64,000 nucleotides of DNA from Osedax fenrisi (lineage: Eukaryota; Annelida; Polychaeta; Sabellida; Siboglinidae), in contig OZ025240.1 of NCBI GenBank assembly GCA_964019155.1, forward strand, positions 84,824,537-84,888,536, read 5' to 3'. Of this stretch, positions 23,406 to 34,500 are shown piece by piece; position 1 is the first letter of the stretch; each line of letters starts with the position of its first letter. A model generated the notes under the pieces. That model made no database searches and had not been told where the DNA came from. It worked only from the letters and a program-made list of their open reading frames with translations. A program made the translations under genes and the position numbers.

Positions 23406-24492
23406 TTATAATTATAAAAGATGTATACCATAACTTCATTGACTATGAAAAAGCTTTCGATAGAGTATGGCATAAGGATTATGGAACTGCATGGAAAACT
23501 TAGCATATCACAAGAAATTATAAATATAATAGAATCATTATATGCTAATTCAAACAGTGCGATAATACTCAATAACATGACAGGAGACTTTTTTCTCACT
23601 ATAGTTGGAGTAAGACAGGGTTGTCTACTATCGCCTGTGTTATTCAATATATTTCTGGAACAAATTATGCAAGATACACTTCAAAACCACAAATCAACTA
23701 TATCTATTGGTAGCAGAGAAATCAGCAACCTTAAATTTGCCGACGATATAGATCTCATTGCAGGCAGCAACGCTGAATTACAAGAACTTAGAAATAGACT
23801 TGTCGAAGATTCCAAAGAATATAGGATGGAAGTAAGTAAATAGAAAAGTAAGACAATTGTAAACAATTAAAACGCATCAATCTTTATGGACGGAACGCTA
23901 CTTGATGAAGTAAAAACATTCAAATATCTCAGTGCAAAACTAAATTCTGATGGTGCATTAGATAATGAACTACATATTCGGTTAGCTACATCGGAAATGG
24001 TGAGACTCGACAACATATGGAACAGCAAGAATATCACTTTTCATGTCAAATACAACCTATACAAGTCGCTAATCTCATCAATACTGCTATATGGGTGAGA
24101 AACACGAACCATAACGGAGAGATAAAAAAAGTATACAACCATTTGAAAATAAAGCCCATAGAAGACTATTATGTATAACATATCGCCAACGTAAGACTAA
24201 TAAATATGTCCAAGAAATAATATTAAAGCAGATTGGTAAATATGAACCTCTCCTTAGCACTATAAAGAAAGCTAACATATTTTGGTCACATTATACCTTG
24301 GCTAAGACAATTCTGCAAGGCAAAATAGAAGGTACTAGAGGAACACTGAGGAATAACTGGATGACAAATATAAATAAGTGGACAGAGAAACAGACCTGTG
24401 AACTACTCGAAAGGTAGACAAGTAGGATGGAGAAGATTTTTGTGAAAGCGAGAGAGACGATTCCCCCTACCATTCAAGAGTCATGGGACTAA

Positions 24493-25236
24493 AAGTAAGT
24501 ATTATTATTATAATGGAATATACTGATATAGATTAAGAAAAATATCCATATTCAACATTTAATGTATTTATATAGTAATATATTTAAAGATATAACATCA
24601 GTTCTCGGAAGTTATACACAATTTCTTAGGAATTAATCATAGGAGATATGACGAGGCTATATATTCGATAATAATAGTCAGATTGGTGTATGGTAATAAA
24701 CGAGAGTGAACATAGACATATATAGCACTGATAAGGAGTTCTTCTGAACTTATCGAGATATCTACCTGTAACCAAGAGAAAATTGAAAAAATAAACTAAT
24801 TAACGATGGAGTAAAATAAATTTAGAAATTTTAAAGTTAAGTAAAATATGAATAAATATTAAATGTATAAGTAAAAATAAAATTAAAATGTGTAAAAATA
24901 AAAAAGAACATGTAGATAAGTCGACCACAACACTTTGGTGCTGCTTATTATTTATTATGTTATCTAATAAATATTTATTTTCACTATACACAATTATTTA
25001 GAAATATTTAAATAGATTCATTATTATTATTATTTACAATTTGATGAAAAAATAAAATTGTCATAGTTTCTTAGAATATTGCAAATTGCAAATGTAAAAT
25101 AATGTTAAAGTAAAGTAAAGTAAACGCATCGTGGATCTCGACAACAACAATACATTATTCGCGAATAATAATTAAAATAAGTTAATAATTAAATAATAAT
25201 TGTAAAATAATGAAAGAAACTTGAACAACGGGAAAA
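24493..25236. other. AT-rich spacer, cyclin K 3' flank
   Basis: No exon seen. A minus-strand AATAAA near 24,965-24,985 is a possible poly(A) signal for the cyclin K gene, but this is not firmly supported. Confidence 0.35.
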
Positions 25237-25524
25237 TTAAAAGTTTGAATAATTCGAGTTAAAATTTGGTGGAGGAGGGGGGTGTCCTTGTCTAGGGTGC
25301 TGTTGTTGTTGTTGTTGTTGTTGCATAATGGGCGGAGGAGGTCCGGTGTTGGGATGCTGCTGCTGCTGCTGCGAGAATCTCGGCGAATTGAAACCTCCGG
25401 GCTGAAACGACATCTTGGGCGCAAACGGGGATGGTGGAGGGGCGTTACCGTACCCCTGGGGGGGGCGGAACGGACTCTGACCCCGATGATACGGACCTCC
25501 CGGCGACATCTTCGTCGGCGACAA
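25237..25524 (-). CDS. Cyclin K exon 9: C-terminus and stop
   Basis: Acceptor CCCTAATAG, phase 0. The reading LSPTKMSPGGPYHRG leads into Pro/Gln-rich sequence with Q5 and Q8 runs and ends NSNYSNF then TAA. Composition matches the Pro-rich end of cyclin K. Confidence 0.7.
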   Translation of the reverse strand: MSPTKMSPGGPYHRGQSPFRPPQGYGNAPPPSPFAPKMSFQPGGFNSPRFSQQQQQHPNTGPPPPIMQQQQQQQQHPRQGHPPPPPNFNSNYSNF

Positions 25525-28500
25525 CTATTAGGGGTGGGGGTTGTGATAATGGGGTAGGGTAAAGTAAGGCACGCGCTGCCATCTGGTGGAGGTGTGGATA
25601 GGCTAACCTGGTACTCCTGATTTTTAAGGTCCATATTACCGTCGGGCCCGAAATGGGGTCTCTGAGGGCTCTGGGGTGTGAGGAAACGTAATATACATAT
25701 AATTGTTTGTATTATGTGTGTTTAATAATGGTTCATGTTAAATCTAATCTCGTAAGCCAATCATGTTAATTAGCTATATATTATTTCTTTATTTAAATAG
25801 TATATATATAATCTACAATATATACATTTATAATCATATATTATATATATAATTATATTATACACCACATATATATATATATAGGTGGTATTGGAGTAAA
25901 ACAAACGTTTCCAATGAAGGTGGAAGAATTAGACTTCTGAAGTAGTATCTGTGGAGGCATAATCGGAGGCGGAATCGAAGAAGACGATTGGTTATGAAAC
26001 GGTGAATTACCCTGCAGCGAATGATTGGATGGGGTTCGCATGGGGGTCATAGGGCGGTTAGGTCCGGAAATATTGGGGGATGGGTGATTTGGACCAGACA
26101 TATTAGAGGTTGGATGATTAGGCCCAGAAATATTAGGGGGTGGATGATTAGGCCCAGAAATATTAGGAGGTGGGTGATTTGGTCCAGATAAATTAGGGGG
26201 TGGATGATTAGGTCCAGAAATATTAGAGGGTGGATGATTAGGCCCAGAAATATTAGGGGGTGGATGATTAGGTCCAGAAATATTAGGGGGTGGGTGATTT
26301 GGTCCAGACATATTAGGGGGTGGATGATTGGGTCCAGAAATATTAGGAGGTGGGTGATTTGGTCCAGAAATATTAGGGGGTGGGTGATTTGGTCCAGAAA
26401 TATTAGAGGGTGGGTGATTTTGACCAGACATATTAGGGGGTGGATGATTTGGTCCAGAAATATTAGGAGGTGGGTGATTTGGTCCAGAAATATTAGGAGG
26501 TGGGTGATTTGGTCCAGAAATATTAGGGGGTGGATGATTTGGTCCAGAAATATTAGGAGGTGGGTGATTTGGTCCAGATAAATTAGGGGGTGGGTGATTA
26601 GGTCCAGATAAATTACGAGGTTCATGAGTCATATTAGGGGGTAGGCGATTCTGTAAGGGCATATTAGGCTGTGGCTGATTTTGTGTAGGGGGATGATTTG
26701 GCATATTGGAGGGCGGGTAATTCTTAGGTTGGGCGTGAGCCATTGCCGCAATATTAGGGGGTGGGTGATTCAGGCCAGTCATAGGGGGGTGTTGCTGTGG
26801 AGGTCCGGTGTTAATGCCCATCATCTGATTGGTCGACATATTGGGAGACCGGTGATTTTGTGATGCCGACGACATCGAAACCCCGGTCGTAGTAGTGGAA
26901 GCTGATTGGTTGGAAGATCTACTAGCGGCGGAAGCAGTCGTTGAAGACGATGATGAAGCTGATGTATTTATATGTTGTTGTTGTTGTTGTTGCTGTTGTT
27001 GTGGTTGTTGTTGTTGTTGCTGTTGTGGTTGATGTTGTTGTTGATGTTGTTGTTGTGTAGGGGGAGTTACTGGTTGATGGGCGTGCACTACCGGTGGGGG
27101 TGATTGACGGTGCTGATGATGGGGGTACGGCTCTTTAGGTTTGGTAGAGCCTGCTGATACGGAGGCTGGAGTATCGTGAATGCGAGGGGCTTTGTTTCCG
27201 TGACCAGGTTTATCTGATGTTTGCTAGAGAGGGGGAGATTGGGGTGTAGAAGTAGTTTATTACAAATACCATTTAATATATATATATATACATATAAATT
27301 AATAATTAAAAAAACATCAAAGTTACTTTTATTTATATAAAGGATAGAACTTATCTGCTATCTATTGTAATTTGTATAGGTTGAATTATATTATTAATTA
27401 TTATTCGTTATTTATTTTATAATGTACTATGCATAAATAATAAATATAATAAAATTATCAAAATATAGATAGTTATTTTCGTTATAAGATTATCTATTGA
27501 AATAAATATTAAATAAATTTTTCATAGAATAATTATTTTCTGGTAATCACTTTTACCCGAAATGTAACAGAGATTGCAGTTTATTAGGTAGCATAATCTT
27601 TATTTACAATTAAAAGATATTATATCTATAATAATTAAACATAGTTTCCTTATATTTATATATCTATTTTTGAACAAAAATATAGAAGATTTGATAATAT
27701 TTATATAATATTCTATCATAATTTACAAAATCAAATTACATATTTTAATATTGATCTATGAAAAAATGTCCAAAGAAACTTTATAGATATATAGGTGAAC
27801 TGTCTATAGTATATAGGTGAATTGATTATGGCAAACTTCCAAATATTATATCAGTTGTTATACTTACAGTAGACCAAGATATTTGCTATCTATTAACATG
27901 TAGATGGGTGCCATTTCGCGATGACCACCGCATAACATCCACGTAACATCTAATTCTTAGATGTGATATAAATAATGCTACGTATTCATACTAGAATTTG
28001 TTCGTAAATTTTCTATTTTAAATCCAAGATTGGATTTCAATTGTATCGCTGAATATTTAAATGCAATATGCATCTTAATAAAAAATTATTATTTATCACA
28101 CACACACAAACACACATATATATAGGGTTGTTAAAAAACGCGTTTTTTATTATTGTTTGTTTAAAACATGTTTTAAACGGTTTTTTTCGTTTTTAATTCG
28201 TTTTATTCGTTTTTTTTCTGTTACAAAATATAAAATTATTTAAATAAAGTAGATATGTTGTTAAATAATAAAATAATAATAAAGTAAGTACATATTATAT
28301 GAATAATCAGTAATAATTCAAATAATATATAATAATGTATTATTAGCATTATTAAATCATATTGTCAAACTATACATTAGTATGACAATTATAATAATTA
28401 TAATATTTATTTTGTTATAACACTGAGTATTTCTGTATTATTTAATTATTTGTTATAGACATGGAGATTGTATCACAATCTATATATATATATGTACATT

Positions 28501-31500
28501 ATATAATTAATATTATAAAAGCTGTATGAACTTTCATATTTATATTATAATAAATTATTATAAATAATAAAGTAAAATTAGATTTCTTTTATGTTCTGAT
28601 ATAATAAATTATATAATAATATATATTATGAACTTTCATATTTCTTTAATATATTATTATTAAAAAAATATGAAAATTCATACTATTTTTTTATATAATT
28701 TTAAACATAATATATATTATTATACAATTTATTATATCAAAACATAAAAGAAATCTAATTTAACTTTTAATAATAATATTATATTTGTATACACATATTT
28801 TATACATTTATTAAATATTCCTTCATTTTTCAATTATTATACAATTTATTATATCAAAAAAAAGAGCAGATAAATTATTATTTGTCAAATTGAATTTAAA
28901 TTTAAATTTAAATATTAACAATTAAATAAATATATGTATAAATGTATGTCTCTTGTTTTTTTCTGTTTTTTTCGTTTTTTATTCTATGTTTAAAACGGTT
29001 TAAAACGCGTTTATAACGTGTTTTTTATTAACTCACAACCCTACATATATATATACACTACTAACGATGCACAATTTCTTCTTGTTGGGTGTAATAGACT
29101 TAGTGGGCGTGGTGGCGGATCTCTTACGCGAGTCTCCGCCCACTTTAACGTTGCCGACGCCGATGCCCATTATCTCGGTGCCCCCTTTCTTCTGGTACAG
29201 GTCGAGAACTTGATGACAGATGTCTGAGGTGAGTGAAGGAGGATGAGATTTAATGTTATTGTAACTATTTTAAAAACTAGTTGTGCCGTAACAGTGAAAG
29301 AATAAAATGTAATGTAATGTAATAGAAACAAAAACATAAATGGAATTAACGGAGGTAACGATGTACTCAAAGAAGGTGGAAAATTAAGTATATGTAATAG
29401 GGAATATGTGAGATTTTAAAATAATCTTTTTAAAGTACTTGTTATTGGCAAGATAGAACTGAAATACATTCACTGAAATGAAATGTTCATGTTGAATTAA
29501 ATCAAATATCTCATTTATACTGCTACAAATCTTACGTAGTTATTATGTATTCATCGATAGTAATTCATTTTTTTAATCAACATTAACATGTTCATTATAA
29601 ATATTAATAAAATATTGATTTAAATTAAAAACGAATAATATTTGGTTAACAAAAATATACATGTTCAACTATAAGCGTGTACATACCGCTAGCATCAAGA
29701 GCAGTAACAAACGCAGTAACAAGTCGCTGTCTAAAATTTCTGCTCGCTATCTCGCTATATGATCAGCTAATTAGCTCGGTACCATACGCAGTAATAAGTC
29801 GCCGTCATATTCAACACGTTCCATTTTGAATAATATACCCAGTAACAAGTCGCCTCACTCGCGGTACTTGTTGCTCGCTATCTGAACACCCATAATAAGT
29901 TATACTGAGCATCAAGTTGCAGTGCTACAATACGCCGTGCTCGATGCTAGCGGTCTGTGCACACCGCTTAATAGGGATAACTAATATGGTGAACGCTAAC
30001 AAAGATAAATAATTAAAATATAAACATATCGCTAAATACGAAGCAGCAAATTTAAATTTATTAATAATTGTAATCTCTTGTAATCTCAAGAAATCAATAA
30101 GAAATCAATAAGAAATCTCTTAAATCTCTACGAAGCAGGCAAACTACCGATACCGAACTCAGACGACTAACCCTCCAAGATCTTCTTACTGAGGTCGGGG
30201 TGCATCGACTCCCACCACTTGCCGTTGAAGCCGGCCGTCTTACCCTCCCAGTTGGTGATCTGGTAGCCTCGCAGACGACTGGCCAGGTAGATCAGCGCTA
30301 CGGCTATTATCTCGGGCTCCCATTGCAGCGATAGCGTCGTGCACAGACTATGAGCATATACGGATGGATAAAGTTAAATGTAATTAAACAAAAATTACGC
30401 GAAATAAAATTTGATAATATATCACGATAATAATTAATTATCAGATTTACGCGAGCCAATTAAATAAAACCTACTAGCATATAATACAATAATGAGAGGG
30501 TCGCGTGATGGTGGCGAGTAGTACAAAGAACATAGAATTATTACTAGGTAGGAAGATGTAGCAATATCGATCAGGTTACGACTGCAACCATATAAGGACA
30601 TGTTATCGATAGATAGATAATAGTTTAGTGAGTAGAGTGAAAACGATGCGTGAAAATAAATAATAATGACAGAATATATAAAGAATAAATATAAATAAGT
30701 TGAGATTTACATGCGCAGAGGGATATCAGTTCATATATACATTAGGTCGTTGGTGATATGGACGTGTAGGGTAGTATGCTCATAGGTGTTGTTTTCGATG
30801 TTATATTAGACTTCAATTGGAAACTATATCTCCATATAGAGAACATGTTATTTTTCAGCCTGGCTAACAATTTCAACCATGCTGAGATGGGCAGAAGTAG
30901 ATTATATCCATTTGATTATAGATGTGTGATCCACAATGACCACATCATAATAGTGCAGTTAATACTGATAGTGAGTAATAGCAACTCTTGGTAATCAATG
31001 CAGAATCGCATTTCATTGAGTAAGAAATACTGATTAAAGCTAAACAGCTTGATTCGTGTAATTTCTTTATTTTACGGATATTAAAACTTACAATTTAAAT
31101 TAAAATATTCTTTTAGTATGAAATATAAAAATATGAAATAACTTATATACAAGTTAAATTTTAATTATATATATATATATATCAAGTAATATTTAATGTT
31201 ATTTTTATTTTGAATATTTCATTTTATACATATTTTTTTGTCTTTATTATGGGTTTTTAAATATAAAATTTAAATCTTATATATTCATAGATACATCAAA
31301 ATTGCTATAAATAATTCTAAAACCAAATACAATATTGTTGTTGATATAACAATGTTTTAATAATATTTGTATTATAGTGTATTTATTATTATAGTTTATA
31401 TAAATGTCTTATACTATATATCTTATTACTATAATTTATTATAATATAATATTAAACTATTTTATACAGATATATAATATATAACAAAGATAATTAAAAC

Positions 31501-34500
31501 TAAGATATACAAATCTTCATTCATTTATTTCAAAAATGAATGTGTGTATTTTATATATTATAATGTTTAATTTTATATTTATAATTATAATATATATATA
31601 TAATAAAGAATGTATTTATAATTAATTTCATTTATCTTTAATATTTAGAAAAATAAATTAATTTATATATAAATTTAATATAGAAATAGTATAAAATAAT
31701 ATATTTAACATATCAAAATTAATTATGTACAATGTATTAATCTATAGTAATAATTAGATCTATATTCGTTATATTACATCCTAATTTAACATAAATTTTA
31801 CTTTAGTAATTAAAAAAAAAATTTAATAAATAATTATTTATCAAATAGATAATAATCTAATTTTCTAAAACAAATTAGATATATAGATTGATCTATCTAC
31901 AATCTATTATATATTCAAAAAAGCATATTAAATTCATTGTAAAAAAATATGTATAAATATTCAAATAATAAATTTGATGAAATATAATTTTAAAATAAAT
32001 AAGAAATCACTTCATAGATTATTTCAATATATTTTATATACATTTTTAAGAAATAATATTATGATTTGAAGATATGTGAATTATTATTTAGTAACTAAAA
32101 ATTTGATATAATTTCACTATTGTGGATTATGGATAATAAAATTCCTGATGAATGAAAAAGAGTTAAGGTAAGCGTTCCCAAGTAAGTTCTCTTATAATTA
32201 AAAGTTAATCAACTAAACCTATCATTGATGAAGGTCCAGGAGGTTTGTACCAAATTGTTGATGTTCTCTTTCTTTTCTGAATAATAGAGAGATAATATTA
32301 GTATTATTATTAGTATTATTATTAGTAATAATATTATTATTATTACGGTAATAATTATTATTTTTTTATAATAGTATTATATATATTATTAATATATACA
32401 GTTAACTCTCGATATCTTATAATTCAAAGGACTGAAGAAATATGTATGAGATATCAAATGTGTCTTACATGTATGCATTTACATAGGTACACAACCAAAC
32501 TAGTACTTGTTAAAGTCTAAGTTAGCAGATTTTCTGAGATATAGAGATATCGAAAGTTGACATGTGTATATTATACATATATTAATATTATTATTGCATT
32601 CTATGAAAATTAAATAATTAATATTAATAATACTTAAAGGTTAAAGGTTAACAATAACTGATATATATATATATTTTAAATACAAACCATCCTTAAGTTT
32701 CTTGGCGAGCTCTAACAGAAACTTGTATGGATGGGAAACTTGAAGGTCAAATTTGATAGTAAATAGGAGAATTCTTTCAAGGGTCATAACCTCCTCCTAT
32801 TTATATTAAAATGTAAATATATATATATATATATATATGATTGACTGAAATTAATTTCAATAATATTTATTAATTTAATATAAATAGGATTATTTCTTTT
32901 AATAAACAATATCCTGGTTTTCCACCTATCCTATATAGCAACTTTTGAACGAAAGCTAGGTTAGTTTGGATATGTCTCTAGACATAATTCCTTGGCAAAC
33001 ATATAAGGCAAAAGAAAGAGAGGTTGACCGAAGGGAAGCTGGATGGATGATATTCACAATTGGTCTGCATTATCGACTGGTGAATTGCTGGATAAAGTTC
33101 TTGATCGATGCGAATGGAAGAAGTATCATGTTCTCACTACGCTGAACTTGTCATGGGAATGCTAAGTAATTAAACTGCCTGTGTGTTTCAGTTAGCTAAG
33201 ATGTCAGATACGCAGGTAGTAGGACGCGAGTTCAAGCCTTGTCCGGGCCATTAAAATAGCTCTTTAAATTATATTTTGAAGTGATCGTATATTATTGACA
33301 ATTATTAATTGTGTATACAATATTGTATAATATTATTTAATGATAGGATCTAATTAAAACCATGAATGCCTTAACACGAGAGAGGTTTTGAAGGGAAATT
33401 AAAGTTACTCGGTTATAAGTGAAAACTTGTTCTACATTCCTGTATGGGATGAAAAGACTCCACCAAAATAAAATAACAATATATAGTTATTCTACGTATA
33501 GTAATAGTGTATTTTATGTAATAACAAAGTAATCATATAATAGCAAGGTATGAATGAATGGTTATACTAGAGTGTCGCCTCCTAATGTATTTGGTGGGCG
33601 GCGTGAATGTGCGCTAAGTTTTTATAGGCCTACTTCTGGATGTAATGCAGCTAAAAAAAGCAAGCGGAATAAAACTAAACCAACTAAGCCACAATTATCA
33701 ACGCGTATAACACGCCGCCCGCGAAATACATTAGGAGGCGTCATTCCGAGGAGCCGACACTCAAATATAACCATTCATTCATACCTTGCTATTATATTAT
33801 TACTTTGTTATTACATAAAATACACTATTACTATACGTAGAATTATTACTGATAATATAATAACAAAGTATGAATGAATGATGACATAGACCAGTGATTC
33901 CCAACATTTTTTGATAATTTTTAATTAAAAAATATACCATAACCCAATGATAAATTTTAATTTTGTATTATTAAACTTTATTCATAAACTATACATATAT
34001 ATATATTATAGTTAATATTATTAGTTTATGACATATATATATATATTATTAAACTTTAGTCATAAACTAATAATATTAACTATAATATATATATATGTAT
34101 AAATATTTTTAGAAATTGTCTCATGACCCAGATTTGGGTCATGACCCATAGGTCGGGAACCACTGAAACAGACGAACCCTCGGATCGGAGCCGAACTGAC
34201 TAAACTCAGCCTCGGTCAGGTTCTCCTTGCACATGCGCACGATGTCTTTACACTTCTTGGGCGTCTCCTCGACTTTGCCGGCGAGGAACAGGCAACACGC
34301 TGCTGTCACCTAGTGGTGAACAATCGTGTGACTGAGAGAGGAAAACACGATAAGATGGATATAATTCTACAGCCCTTGATTCATAATTTAGATATATATA
34401 TAATATATATATATATATTTGTAATTAATATAAATATGTAGTCATAAATAATAAGATATATCGCTGGCATGAATTATATTATTGTAGATTCTTCACTTAA

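Larger units (their letters stand above)
21541..24492 (+). mobile_element. RTE-like LINE (+), dead, split by a nested LINE
   Basis: Left part 21,541-21,932 encodes decayed palm motifs ending in ELSGFRKSM. After the nested insertion the reading resumes with TIEQILNSRIIMEKY, FIDYEKAFDRVW, GVRQGCLLSPVLFNIFLE, LKFADDIDLIAGSNAEL (catalytic Asp pair), and FKYLSAKLNSDG. The 3' end (24,290-24,492) keeps ILQGKIEGTRG and a TIPPTIQESWD-like terminus. Several stops and frameshifts, including a 36-bp palindromic insertion at 23,370, make it non-functional. The motif set is that of the RTE group of endonuclease-reverse transcriptases. Confidence 0.85.

Noticed and set aside
25182..25634. 150-codon minus-strand frame
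   Set aside because: It overlaps cyclin K exons 8 and 9 in another frame and runs through their splice sites.
26047..26625. 192-codon and 125-codon repetitive frames over the cyclin K repeat
   Set aside because: Shadows of the 30-bp minisatellite; the GPNHPPPNIS frame is the one continuous with cyclin K exons in phase.
30776..30994. 72-codon frame considered as the missing cyclin K exon
   Set aside because: The reverse strand gave only a poor match; the true exon was found at 32,219-32,276 with exact phase and motif.
33554..33877. 107-codon plus-strand frame
   Set aside because: It lies across a MITE with inverted arms; no protein family is suggested.
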